From Conchocele bisecta (lineage: Eukaryota; Mollusca; Bivalvia; Lucinida; Thyasiridae): DNA of 64,000 nucleotides. Positions 43,721-54,602 of the stretch are shown in pieces (the stretch's first letter is position 1; each line of letters begins with the position of its first letter). The position numbers and the translations under genes were made by a program. A model generated the notes under the pieces. The model ran no database searches. It saw only the letters and a list, made by a program, of their open reading frames with translations, and was not told the DNA's origin. The stretch lies in the NCBI GenBank assembly GCA_029237695.1, contig CM055275.1:3536160-3600159 (forward strand). The letters run 5' to 3'.

Positions 43721-46188
43721 CTATGTGTCCGTCGATGAGCAATGTAGAGCCTGCTGCTCAAACAGATGGTGGAAGGCGCAGTGTACGGTGGTGCGCGAGT
43801 AGCCGTGCATGCCGTTCTGCAGGAAATCCGGACTCAGTTGTGTCATCAACTCCATATGGGCGTACAGATTGAGCAAGGTGCCCGCCTCAAGCCGGGCAAT
43901 GATCGGGATGACAATGTCAATGATGTCGTCTGTAGATACCTCACTGTCATTCCATTCTTCCTCACGCACACGGCGCAGCTCCGTCTCAATATACCTCACT
44001 AGTTTAGTAATCTGTCTGTACTTCTTCAATAGTGTAACTGCACTGTCTTCCTTTTTGATAAACGTCTCTGCTTTGTAAAATATTTGGTAAAACTGCATTT
44101 GTCGTGGCGATAATCGCGAGTATATCGTCGTGGAGCTTGTCGGTAGGTTTCGCAAATGAACAGTATGGTCATTCGAAGTGGTGTCCGTGACTTCGTCACT
44201 GAAGCGAACACCATCGTTGGTCAATGCGGTATCCGAGTTTTCGTATCTCAAGTTAGCACCGTGGTTTGACAATGCGGTATCCCTGATTTCGTCTGGCACG
44301 TAAATACCATGGTTGGACAATGGGGTATCTTTGTTTTCCTGTTTCAAGTGAACACTATCGCTGGTCAATGCGTTATCCGTGTTTTCGTCTCTTAAGCGAA
44401 TACCATGGTTGGACAATGTGATATCCGTGTTTTCGTCTGTCTCGTGAACACATTCGATCAATCGTGTATCCGTATTTTCGTCTTTCAAGTGGGCACCGTT
44501 AACTACCCGATTATCCAAATTGACATACTGGTCACGTGTGTCATTTGGTGTGGAGCAAGGTGCGAGTTCCGACGTGTTTCTTGCAATAATCGATACGTGA
44601 TTTTCCGATGCTGAATCTTCCTTTCTACAAGCAGATACGTTCACATCTCCGTCGACACCGACATCAATATCTACGACGTTCATGTCGTCCATGTGTTGCT
44701 GGTCATACTGTCCCGTGTCTTGTCCCGTGCTTATCAACGCCGCCATGTTCGTGTCATCGAAACCCAAGTCTGAGAGTGACACGCGTGACAGCCATCTCGC
44801 GAGACTCTCGCACTTGTCGCGGTAGTTTAGCTCAAACAGCTGACACAACTGTTGCATTAGACACGATGAAACGTGGTACTCGTAGCAAATGTACACATTA
44901 TTCCGGAAATCGGCAGTGGTTCTCTCTCGTGACTTCAACACCAACGCCATGGCCACGGACACCTGTGTTATGTGATCAACAATTTCCTGACAGACTGCCT
45001 CCATTTCCTCCCTGGGAATGCTGCCTGTGGACCACTGAGACACATATCTAGCTTTGACAGCGCGAGTTGTAGGACATCTGTTCTCTGATGCCCGTCCGCA
45101 TTGCTTAAATTCTTCAGTAAAGTCATCCGGGTTTGGAGACATCGATGTATTCAATGGACGTTCAGCGTCTGTGTGGATATTAATTGATCGAGCTTTAGAA
45201 TCGTGAAGTAGCTTCTGGATTTTACCATTCATAATTTCACAGAATTGCTCTTTTCTGGTGTGGAAACCAAACTGCTGAGCTGTAAGCAGATGTGAAACCT
45301 TATCTGTTAAAATTGACCATGATTTTGGTCTGTTTTTGCGAACATGAATATTGGCCTCCAGTTCATATGACAATGTGCTATTACTTCGCTGATAGCCATA
45401 TGATTCACCGACTTTGTCAATGTCACTCACCGCTAGAGCGACCGATTCCATTACAGAGGCAATGTGTATCTTTTTGTTTATCAGATATTGCAGTTGTTTA
45501 TTTGCACATAAAAGTAACCTCGTTATTTGTGTATACCATTCGTGATAATGCCCATTTATATGAGCTGATGTACACTTTATATTTGTCTTAACATGCGGTC
45601 GGGAAATCATATTCTTGACAGTTTCCCTGGCTGTTATACATTTTTCAATGAACTCATATGCTGAATTTCTATCTGACCGAATTGTTTGTAATAACTTTGT
45701 ACTGGCAGCATCTAACAAGTGTCTATGTGACTGTATGTATATGTCTAGATCATTGAGATATTCGTTGGTCCGAGTTACATCCTTCTCCACATGCTCAAGA
45801 AAAAATCTCAAAAACTCCTCATCGCATGCAGCAATGTATTGTGAACTTGTGAAATTTCCTGTCGCTATGAGTTTCTCTCGCCGCCTTCGAAGGGAGTTCT
45901 CAGTGTTTTTCTTCGTCCTATTCTTGTGCTCTATCGAGCTCTCTATGGCCTCATATGTAAACTCAATCCGCGCGAGGACGTCCACAACAGCCTGTCTGTC
46001 ATGCACGCGGAACTCAATCACCGGTAGGATGAACACATGTATTAGCCTCAGTAGCTGTTTGCCAATCATGACGGGAACATCAGGCGGCGACTTATCGGCA
46101 CATGCATCTACGATACGGGCTGCAGTGTCGAACAGTTCGTCGATGGACGGATCGAAGTCATAGCATTCCCCGTCTTCAAACACATTCT
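43721..46188 (-). CDS. VPS9-domain protein, terminal exon
   Basis: Predicted guanine-nucleotide exchange-factor-like protein for Rab5-type GTPases, acting at endosomes. An open frame runs from 46213; residue numbers below count from its ATG. A splice acceptor (AATTTCAG) inside it, next to 46188, starts 'AG' in the phase needed by the upstream exon at 52031, so the ATG is probably not the true start. Residues 1-570 are mostly helical and unrecognised. Residues 578-688 are seven 15/16-residue repeats (DENTDTALSNHG-like). About 700-820 is a VPS9 domain: LLKKYRQITKLVRYIE, STDDIIDIVIP, LLNLYAHMELMTQLSP and HGYSRTT. The catalytic Asp762, Tyr805 and Thr808 positions are kept. The usual Pro four residues after that Asp is Asp, and the usual GE before GY is altered. 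Spacing resembles RIN-type VPS9 domains, but no SH2 domain was seen here. Stop at 43721-43723. VPS9 family: fairly sure; activity: uncertain. Confidence 0.8.
44150..44482 (-). repeat. 48-bp coding repeat inside the VPS9 gene
   Basis: Seven in-frame units (first one 45 bp) encode DENTDITLSNHGIRLR-like peptides. Recurrent DNA words on the plus strand are TATCCGTGTTTTCGTCT and CATGGTTGGACAATG. All units keep the frame. The peptide is acidic/polar and probably disordered. Confidence 0.85.
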
Positions 46189-46250
46189 CTGAAATTAGGT
46201 CGGTTATATGCACACTAATCGATAGGGCATAGACTAGTAGGCTGTTTTCA

Positions 46251-46640
46251 AGAGCTCCAGATAAGATGCTTATTGGTGTATTTTACGCACTCATTTTAGC
46301 AAAATAACATTGATTATCAACATGATCAAAAGTGAGAGTACAAAATACTCATGGCAATGTGAAATACGCATTGATTTTCAAATTGAGTAGTAAAATACTG
46401 TAATACAGTTGAACATTTAATAAGTTGAGCTGCCAAAAGCTTTTTGCTGCTCATTGAAAGTAAATTTTTAAATTTGTTTTATTTGTTATCATTTCTTCCC
46501 TATTTAATAGGGATGGAAATCAATAATACATTAATTTTGTAAAAGTAAAATTCGCATTGAATTTGAAATACATGTATTGAGGTATAATACTCTTTAGATC
46601 AATGATTCCATATTGTACATGTATGTACATCTTGGTGCCT
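46251..46640. mobile_element. CTCCAGATAAG repeat, copy 3 (uninterrupted)
   Basis: Starts GAGCTCCAGATAAGATGC. It carries TTTCAAATTGAGTAGTAAAA, TTTAAATTTGTTTTATTTG and GAAATCAATAATACATTAAT followed by TTTGTAAAAGTAAAAT. The same sequence flanks both sides of the 3.4-kb transposon at 55501-58891, so this copy models the empty site. It lies in the long last intron of the VPS9 gene. Confidence 0.72.
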
Positions 46641-47389
46641 TTTTTCTAGTTTCGAGGTAGAACCAATAATCTATTAAGCTGTGTTTAGTATCGGATGACA
46701 GTCCAGGTGTTACATTTATAATTGTTTTTTTCGTCATTTTATATATTGTATTTCCAGTTCAGGACCAGGGGTCTCAGAAGTGTAATTTCCGTTATGTACA
46801 TTTACATGACGTAAACATAGCTTTACATTTACATTTTTTTCTTTCAACTGTATTTTTCATAAAACTGAAGGGGCATCTATTAAGACAAATGTCAAGAATA
46901 AGGTAAGCTAATTGTATTAGTTTGAAACAAAGCAATTTAGTAGCAAGTCGTGGAATTTCTCATTTATGTTACCGTAACCCAACAACATGTATTTAATATG
47001 AATCAGTAAAATTAAAGAAAACAAAATAGCTTGACATGTAGCAGAATGCCGTGGTTTACTACATGCACATGTACCAAACATCGTTATAATGCTACATTTA
47101 ATTAATAGCACAGCCCCCAGAAATATGGGCGTAACGGAAATGATTTATGTAATTATTACGATTATTCGAATACAATAATGAAAACTTGCAGTTTATGTTG
47201 TTGTTGCTGTGAAATTCGCGCGCTTATTTTTTTGCGAAACGCCTTCCACTCTAGATTAATTATTAGTATATGTGTCATCCACAAACACATACTGCGAATA
47301 CTTTCAGAACGTTCAGTCCTTTGATTTTCAGTCTCGTACTGAAATAAGTTTCTGTTGTACACACCACGGACACCGGTTTAATTATAGAG
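46641..47389. other. Intron-like AT-rich spacer
   Basis: No repeat partner, gene or exon-like island was recognised. It is part of the proposed VPS9 intron (46189-52030). Confidence 0.4.
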
Positions 47390-47558
47390 ACGTATATGTT
47401 GTGACCACTCATTTGAACCGTCTCGTCGAGACGGTTCAAATGAGTGGTCACAACATATACTTTGGTTCAGAAATAAGGAAAATAGATAGAGAATAGTAGG
47501 TTAGTTCCGTGAATGGGAAAAATATCTTGAAAATGCCACACTGTGGTGACGGGATAAT
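47390..47558. mobile_element. MITE R1 fragment with GAACCGTCTC hairpin
   Basis: TTGAACCGTCTCGTCGAGAC palindrome, then AGAGAATAGTAGGTTAG, then a fragment ending GGTGACGGGATAA. Middle and left arms are missing. Confidence 0.75.
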
Positions 47559-48135
47559 ATTCAAAAATCAACGGTTGCAGAATAACTACTAAATGTTCCA
47601 CGTTTTGCTGCCGACGAATTTTTGGCTTTAATAGCCAAAAATTCGTCGGCAGCAAAACGTGGAACATACATGTATAGTAGTTATTCTGCAACCGTTGATT
47701 TTTGAATTTTACACACTAAATCTCAAAAATATCTAAAGGTAAGTTCTTTTTCATCAATCACAAAAAAAGTCAGCTTCCCCAAATTTTTTATTTGATAAAA
47801 TTCCATCAAATATTGATGTTATTGCGAAAAACATATTTTCCTACGGGAATTTAACATGGAGCCAAAATGAGGTAGAGACAAGGTGGGTTGAAAAACGAAA
47901 ACAATTGGAAGTTGACTCCGAAATCTGGCTAGATAGTTTGGAATAGTTTGATGTAACTAAGAAAACAAAAGCTAGATTTTGAAAATCGGTCCGCAATTAA
48001 AAAATTATTTTAAAAAATCAGTTTTTAGCCCCTATGCTAAATTCCCATTTCGCAATAAAATCAACATTTAATGGAATACATTTTTTTGGGGACGGTGACT
48101 TTTTTATTACTGATGAAAAACTACTTACCTTTACA
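47558..48135. mobile_element. CGTCGGCAGCAAAACGTGG foldback, copy 1
   Basis: The palindrome CGACGAATTTTTGGCTTTAA / TTAATAGCCAAAAATTCGTC is followed by a second foldback whose arms carry TCATCAATCACAAAAAAAGT and ACTGATGAAAAACTACTTAC. The TTCCACGTTTTGCTGCCGAC word is shared with 49303-49790. Confidence 0.75.
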
Positions 48136-48137
48136 TA

Positions 48138-48510
48138 TAAACACAGTGCTTATGTGCCGTGAAACAATATCTGGCGCGGCACGGAAACGGGATGTGCTCG
48201 GCAGAGCCTCGCCCATCCCGTTTCCTGAGCCTTGCCAGATATTTTTTCCCATTCACGGCACAAATTATTATTCTCTATCTATTTTCCTTATTTCTGAACC
48301 AAAGTATATGTTGTGACTACTCATTTGAACCGTCTCGGCGAGACGGTTCAAATGAGTGGTCACAACATATACTTCTGATGAGAAATAAAGAAATTCATGA
48401 GCCTTGCCGGATATTTTTTCCCATTCACGGCACTAACCTACTATTCTCTATATCACCTTCTTCTACCATTCACGGCACTAACCTACTATTCTCTATATCA
48501 CCTTCTTCTA
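48138..48510. mobile_element. Foldback MITE family R1, copy k
   Basis: Starts inside ACACAGTGCTTATGTGCCGT. It has the GGCGCGGCACGGAAACGGGA hairpin and the GAACCGTCTCGGCGAGACGG hairpin. The right end CACTAACCTACTATTCTCTA is duplicated, with the unit ATATCACCTTCTTCTAC. Confidence 0.83.
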
Positions 48511-48579
48511 CATTGTCTGAATTCAATTGGATATTGGATATTGAGCCGACGTTTTCTTCTTTATGTATTTATGTACAAT

Positions 48580-49167
48580 TATATCGCCCTTGATATCTGT
48601 GTGGAAGTTTACGTCTGACATAAAATGTATAATACTGTCAATCAATATGTGGGGTAATGGTGAATGAATATTTATTTTGCAAGAAAATGTCTCAGATGAT
48701 ATCGCTGATATAATAATTCCAGAACAAAAATATTTACACGATTCAATAACATTTGATTGGCCCGTAGCAAGACTCTGTCCAAGATTTACATCCCAGTAAA
48801 CTCCCACGCCGAACTACTTTCCGTAACCGTGAGGCGCAGTTAAAATAATTCTTCAGAAAACGGAAAATAAACACATTTTCTTGATGAACTTATTTCAAAT
48901 GCTGGAATTATAAGGAATGAATGGCCTTTTTTTGGAATTTATCGGGGATATAAACTTGGAAAAGTCGCGGGAACACTGGACGAGGCCTTCCAAAAAATTA
49001 CAATTTTCGAAAAAAAATCAAAAAAAAAAATCTTTTTTTTATTTTGATTTTTTTTCGAAAATTGTAATTTTTTATCGCTTCGTCCAGTATTCCCGCGACT
49101 TTTCCAAGTTTATACCCCGATAAATTCCATGGTTTGTGCGTACTGAGTGGGCATGTACCTTTAATCC
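48580..49167. mobile_element. Partial MITE R2 next to GGAATGAATGGCC foldback copy 2
   Basis: 48580-48714 is the right part of R2 (ACGTCTGACATAAAATG, GGTAATGGTGAATGAATATT). 48712-49132 is the GGAATGAATGGCC foldback with an A/T centre. A short R2 end, ACTGAGTGGGCATGTACCTT, follows at 49141. The foldback appears to have inserted into R2. Confidence 0.75.
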
Positions 49168-49302
49168 CCAACTACAATATACGTATCCTGCCAACGTCCC
49201 GTGCGTCATAGATTTGCGTTGGGATAGATTTGCGTTGGCGAAATAATGACTCAGTGTATATGTACATAATCTTCCCTGTAAATGTGACTGTGTCTGGATA
49301 AC

Positions 49303-49790
49303 TACTGTCTGTTCCACGTTTTTCTGCCGACGAACTTTTGGCTATTAAACACATTAAATCTAAAACATATTTAAAAGTAAGTACTTTTTCATCAATAACA
49401 AAAAAGTCACCCTCCCCAAAAAAGATTATTTGATGAAATTCAATCAAATATTGATTTTATTGCGAAAAAACTATTTTCCTATGGGAATTTAACATGGGGG
49501 CTAAAAATAGATTATTTTAAATCCTTTTTTTTATTTGTGGACCAATTTTCAAAATCTAACTTTTATTTTCTTAGTTACATCATTTTCAAGCTATCTCGCC
49601 AGGTTTCGGAGTCAATTTCCAAAAATGTTCGTTTTTTTGATACGCAATAAAATCAATATTTGATGAAATTTCATCAAGTTATTTTGGGGAGGGTAACTTC
49701 ACTGTTATTGATGAAAAAGTACTTACTTTTAAATATTTTTTAGATTTAATGTGTTCGTCGGCAGAAAAACGTGGAACAGACAGTAGGGAT
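49303..49790. mobile_element. CGTCGGCAGAAAAACGTGG foldback, copy 2
   Basis: A 488-bp element with long inverted arms. CTGTCTGTTCCACGTTTTTC and GAAAAACGTGGAACAGACAG are exact termini. TTTTTCATCAATAACAAAAA is mirrored by GTTATTGATGAAAAAGTACT. Confidence 0.88.
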
Positions 49791-49817
49791 TATTGGGTTT
49801 GTGATCAGCGTAACTCC

Positions 49818-50060
49818 TGGGACCCGTTTCACTAAACTTCGTACAGTAAAAATGTTCGTACGAATATTTCTATGAAAACGATTCTCACATTAACGTGTTT
49901 CTCTAATGCTACCATTCCTGTACCTACGAGTTCATGTCAGTAAATGTGTCACATTCACGAAAGATTTCCCAAAATCGGCCGTTAGAATAAATGTTTTTGT
50001 GGATTTAATTTTAAACTTACGAACTTCTTAGTATTACGAAGTTTAGTGAAACGGGCCCCT
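49818..50060. mobile_element. MITE R3 copy e
   Basis: Ends CCGTTTCACTAAACTTCGTA and ACGAAGTTTAGTGAAACGGG. The GCATAGGC centre is replaced by other sequence. Confidence 0.82.
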
Positions 50061-50314
50061 GTAGCCTGACAACGATATATATTGCTTGTTAGAAGCATGA
50101 CTAGTGTTTAAATTATGGAATCGCGAAAAGTGCAGATCCTGATCAGACTGTGCGGATGCTACACTGGACGCAAACTCACAGTCACAGCCACATAATAAAC
50201 ATGATAAATATCCGTACCTCTCGTTGCGGAAACGTAACACTACTTTATGCTCCCGTACCGAACGGTACGGGAGTATAATGTAGTGTTACGTTTCAGCTAC
50301 TAAGTCAGTAGCCG

Positions 50315-50640
50315 ATTTCACCAACATTGCAAAGTATACTTATCTAGCAAAGTATACTTTGAGGGAGAAATTTTCTGTTTAAGAATAAATTTATTAATTT
50401 TTATTATACTGAATTTATTACATTATCACAGCGATTTTGGCTGTGATAATGTAATAAATTCAGTATAATAATTTTGCATACTTTTAATCATCAAATATAT
50501 GCAGTAGTTAGTTCTATATGAAATAATGCATTGTGGGAAACATAAATGATTACTCTCTCAAGGTATACTTTGCCAGATAACTTTTGCAATTTTGTAATTT
50601 TGCAATTTTGCAATTTTGATGACATCGGCTACTGGTTGCA
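50315..50640. mobile_element. MITE R4 copy c
   Basis: AAAGTATACTTATCTAGC at the left and a CATTATCACAGCGATTTTGG palindrome in the centre. The right arm ends in TTTGCAATTTTG repeats. Confidence 0.82.
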
Positions 50641-50929
50641 CGATTTTGATAATTGGTTACTACATTGGTCCGAAAAAAGGCAATAAGCACGTTTTATTCC
50701 TGGAACGAGGGAAGCAAATCTTGTGTTCTTAAGTCACATCATTTCCGAGCTAACTATCAGGTTTCTGAGCCACTTTCCTTTCCTTATTTTTCGTTTGTTG
50801 ACCTGACCCTCCTCATCATCAGTATAGTATCTATCGGTCCGTCAATTTGTGCTGACGCGTTATCATTGTAAATATAATTGAAACAAAGGCTACGGTTCAA
50901 ATGACATTATTCAATATACGTCTTTATTA

Positions 50930-51290
50930 TAGGAATGAATGGCCTTTTTTGTGGAATTTATCGGGGTATAAACTTGGAAAAGTCGCGGGAATACTGGACG
51001 AAGGCCGGAAGGCCTCGTCCAGTATTCCCGCGACTTTTCCACGTTTATATCCCCGATAAATTCAACAAAAAGGCCATTCATTCTTTATAATTCCAGCATT
51101 TTAAATAAATTCCTCAAGAAAATGTGCTTATTTTCCGTTTTCTTAAGGATTATTTTAACTGCGCCTCACGGTTACGGAAAGTAGTTCGGCGTGGGAGTTT
51201 ACTGGGATATAAATTTTGGACAGAGACTTGCTACGGGCCAATCAAATGTTAGGGAATTGTGTAAATATTTTTGTGCTGGAATTATTATGC
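50930..51290. mobile_element. GGAATGAATGGCC foldback, copy 3
   Basis: 50931-51085 is an almost perfect palindrome: GGAATGAATGGCCTTTTTTG ... TACTGGACGAAGGCCGGAAG ... AAAAGGCCATTCATTC. It has no A-tract centre. The reversed flank with CGGCGTGGGAGTTTACTGGG continues to about 51290. Confidence 0.87.
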
Positions 51291-52030
51291 AATATACGTC
51301 TTTATCAGTTTTTGAACCAATACAAAAAATATGTTTCTGTAAGTTACATTAAATAATGTTAATACCATAAACGTATACACGACGGCAGATATCTATCTGG
51401 GAGTATAAAGTGAGGGACACACTTCAATAAAAAAATATATCACAGTGATGGTTTCGAAGCCACAACCCTCAACGTTGATTAATTAAACAAAAACTTAACT
51501 GTTACCACTACGTTACATGCATCAGATACGAAATGTTTTTATTGGTCACAGGTTGATATACGTATGTATAGCACTGCTAGTACGTTCTAAAATTAGATAA
51601 TGAAACACATGTGCATCGTTATCGATTAATATTTACTTGCTCATGCATGCATTTCCAATGAGCACTTGACGTATGTTGGTGTGATACATATACAATTCGA
51701 GTGCCTGTGCTCACTATCTTCTTTTTCAGCAAATACATAACAACAAAAGTGACAACATGATTCAAAATATGCCTGAACGTTACTTGAATATATTTCTGGC
51801 CAACATTGGTGACATGCATGCTACATCGTCATGATAATATCAGTTTTGCATTTCTAACACACCTACTTTACCTATTATGGCTCAATATAAAATCTCCTGT
51901 GACCTTTGCCCTTGCTACTTTATCGGAATTCAACAGTAAATAGATCACATGACGTTTGTTATTGTTATAATACAGTGCTGACGAGTGTATAAACGTAATA
52001 CCAAATATGTGCAAAACAACACCAACATAC
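51291..52030. other. Intron-like spacer, no gene seen
   Basis: Part of the proposed VPS9 intron. A tRNA-like word GGTTTCGAAGCCACAACCCT occurs near 51448, but no complete tRNA or SINE structure can be built. Confidence 0.4.
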
Positions 52031-52131
52031 CTTTATCGGAGAAGAAATCCACAACATCAGTTGGTGTGAGCTGATCGCTGTCAATTTGGTGGATGTGTAC
52101 CTTATTCGTATCCCGGCTCCAGTAGACGGCC
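52031..52131 (-). CDS. Upstream exon of the VPS9-domain gene
   Basis: A 101-bp island, read on the minus strand. Its acceptor is AACCACCAG, it starts with one base to complete a codon, and it encodes AVYWSRDTNKVHIHQIDSDQ followed by LTPTDVVDFFSDK. Its donor AAAG|GTATGT leaves phase 1. The next acceptor downstream, at 46188, starts with two bases, so the junction reads ...FFSDK-E-NVFEDGE without a break. The peptide is not a domain I can name. Splice sites, phase and protein-like composition agree; a transcript would be needed to be sure. Confidence 0.55.
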
Positions 52132-52301
52132 CTGGTGGTTAGATAACACTAAATGGTTTTACTACAGTTGAACCTCTCTAAACCGGACACCAAGAAAACA
52201 TATGTGATCTTATTGAGTTTCTTGGTCACTTATCTCGGGCGATAATATATGTTCGTGATCGCATAGCTCACGACTATGGCTCAGAATGATCAAAAGCCGG
52301 G

Positions 52302-52378
52302 TTGACAGTGAAACCTCTCTAATCCGGACACCCTGGGTACATCCCAGGGTGTCTGGTTTAGAGAGGTTTCACTGTATT
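52302..52378. repeat. AACCTCTCTAAWCCGGACACC hairpin
   Basis: CAGTGAAACCTCTCTAATCC ... GGACACCCTGGGTACATCCC ... TTTAGAGAGGTTTCACTGTA form a clean inverted repeat. A diverged half-copy is at 52165-52190 and another at 40545-40605. Confidence 0.82.
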
Positions 52379-52385
52379 TATTTTA

Positions 52386-52606
52386 TAGATGTGACTGGAT
52401 AAATGGGGCTTATGGTGTTTGTGACCGATGTAGCTACCCATAGCACACTCATGTCGCCTGATATCGATCTAGTTTGCTTGTTAGAAGCATTACGGCTGCT
52501 ACATTTACTAAATGCGAACATTGTATGCCTTGCACAGACTGCGCGAATGCGCAGGATCGCATATCGCATGACCCATAAGGCCCATTACTTCAGTCACAGC
52601 CACATT
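52386..52606. repeat. GATCCAGATCAG foldback repeat, further copy
   Basis: TGTGACTGGATAAATGGGGC at the left and CATTACTTCAGTCACAGCCA at the right are inverted ends like those at 13005. The interior has diverged. Confidence 0.6.
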
Positions 52607-53627
52607 TTACCAAGTGCCCCATGGGGCCATGTATCCAACATTATCTGTTACATTCAATTATATATGGTTGTAGCAGAATCTAACAATGATGTGTATATAC
52701 ATGTAAGCTGCAACCCGTCTTCACTGTCATCTACTTGTATATAAAACACGTATTTGCTTACTCCAAATAAAAACAATTCCAGTCTCTTCTGAGCACTCTA
52801 GTTTTATGAAAAGTGCACCGGCCCGACACTTTACACTATGTGACCATCATCTTCGAGTAAATGTTAAGGACCCGTGGGACCCCAGGTCACCATATAAGTA
52901 AATCATAATTGATTCCTAAATGTGATAGCATATATGTTACATAACATTATGTCATATAAAATATACGTACACTGTTTCGTTACTGTATCCTATACGTCTC
53001 ATGGTTTGGCCAGCTCGGCCATCTTTGTGTGCTTAAGGCATCAGCCAGATTCACCTCTTGTGGCGTTTGACAAAGAACGAAAACTGCTAAGTATAGTATA
53101 TGATATAACGTAGCTAACTGTACGTAGACTAGCCAGGACGTATATTGAAAAAAAAACCAGTTTTATGGAATGTTTTGTGAATAGCTATTGTAATTACTCA
53201 TACACTAAAAAAGGTGCAACGTGCCAGTTTTACGTCGATTACCACACAACACAGTCCGTTGATCTTGGCTTGTCTATGTATTATTAGCTACATTGTATCA
53301 TATGTTCTACTTTGCATGTTCCATTCTTTGTCAAAGGTCACAAGAGGTGCAACTGGCTGATGGCTTGAAGTTAGTTCACTCATATGTCACACATATGCTA
53401 TTCTATCACATGTATGAAGGAATTATCTTTCAATCATACAATTATAAGGGATCACACGCGTCCTTTAAACGTCCTTCAAATTTGCATGAAAATATGATGG
53501 AGTCAATCTGATCCGTAAAACAGTTGATCTGGTTCTGCAAACAAACTGTGTATTTGGTCTAAAGTCCTCGGACTTATTTTGACCGGACTACTTTTTGCTC
53601 TCGTTTTGTGTATGAATACCTACGGAT
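52607..53627. other. Intron-like spacer with short direct repeats
   Basis: TTGATCTGGTTCTGCAAACA ... TGTGTATTTGGTCTAAAGTC at about 53524-53590 recurs at about 54237-54310, on either side of the TTAA MITE. No exon was recognised. Confidence 0.45.
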
Positions 53628-53855
53628 TGTTTTTATTAAATTCGTTCCCATAAATAACAATTCGTTCCCTCAATTTAACAATTCGTTCTCTCGAATTAAC
53701 AATTCGTTCCCAGGATATAACAATTCGTTCCATCGAATTAACAATTCGCTCCCTCGAATTAACAATTCGTTCCCACGATATAACGATTCGTTCCCACGAA
53801 TTAACAATTCTTTCCCGTGGAATTGTTATTTCGTGGAACCGTATACCGTATATGA
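53628..53855 (+). repeat. AACAATTCGTTCCC tandem array
   Basis: About nine units of roughly 22 bp, such as TAACAATTCGTTCCC(T/A)CGAAT, ending in a short reversed segment. Same family as 27614-27950 but without the GC-rich ends. Confidence 0.85.
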
Positions 53856-53987
53856 TGCAGTAGTGAGTCACTGTTTACTTATATGTCAAGCATATATTCT
53901 AGCACATGCATTATGGAATTCTTTGATCCCACGGGTCCTTAAATATCCTACAAATGTGCAGGAAAATATGATGGAGTCAAAATACCT

Positions 53988-54207
53988 TAACCCTTTCAAA
54001 ACCACAGGCCTGTATAGTGGTATTGGCAAAACAGTGTAGATCCAGATGAGCCGGCTTATGACGAGCCGTCTAATCAGGATCTGCACTTTTTGCAAGTAAT
54101 TTTCATATTTGAAGAAAATTAAACAAACCCTTTTCATAAATGGACTAGTCTGAAAATCATTACGTGACGCTTGGATTGGTAGAACAATTAAGGGGTGAAA
54201 GGGTTAA
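53988..54207. mobile_element. TTAA-flanked MITE (CCCTTTNAACC), copy 2
   Basis: CTTAACCCTTTCAAAACC at the left, GTGAAAGGGTTAAC at the right, and the GTAGATCCAGATGAGCCGGC stem. Inverted ends and TTAA as in copy 1. Confidence 0.8.
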
Positions 54208-54329
54208 CATGTTTTCTCAATCTGATCCGTACAACAGTTGATCCGGATCTGCATGCAAACTGTGTATTTGGTCTAAAGTCATGGGGGACTTATTTTTCTT
54301 CTTTTTGCGCTCGTTTTGTTTATGAATAC

Positions 54330-54519
54330 CTGTTATCGTGATCCACAAGCACGGCATCCAGCACCAGTACCTTGAACCAAAGGGCGGGAAGCACACGTCT
54401 CTCTTCAATGTCTCCCACGGCTGGTTTAAAACATTCTTTAAGAGTAACGTCCGGAAATCGCTTCACGATGTCTCCACATTTAATATAGACGTACATTGTT
54501 ACATTTGCGTCACGTGTAT
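54330..54519 (-). CDS. Upstream exon of the VPS9-domain gene
   Basis: A 190-bp island on the minus strand with a strong acceptor (TCTCTCTTCAACAG) and a donor ending CAG|GTATTC. It encodes TRDANVTMYVYIKCGDIVKR, then FPDVTLKECFKPAVGDIEER, then RVLPALWFKVLVLDAVLVDH and DNR. It starts in phase 1 and ends in phase 2; the exon at 52131 supplies the single base that completes Arg. No known domain was recognised. The plus-strand frame over the same DNA is a shadow. Confidence 0.5.
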
Positions 54520-54602
54520 CTGTTGAAGAGAGAGATTAATGTAGTTGTACATTTCTTGTGGCCCTGTGTAAATTTCATATTTTTCATTAGAGTTCCATAT
54601 AC

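Noticed and set aside
44608..46163. Plus-strand frames of 147 and 182 codons opposite the VPS9 exon
   Set aside because: Antisense shadows. The minus strand has an 830-codon frame with a recognisable C-terminal domain.
46189..46213. ATG at 46213 as the true start of the VPS9 protein
   Set aside because: A good acceptor lies within the first nine codons, and its phase matches an upstream exon, so a spliced start is more likely. Kept open only as an alternative.
54338..54526. Plus-strand frame MIHKHGIQHQYLEPKGG...
   Set aside because: Antisense to a minus-strand island with strong acceptor and donor and matching phases; no splice support on the plus strand.
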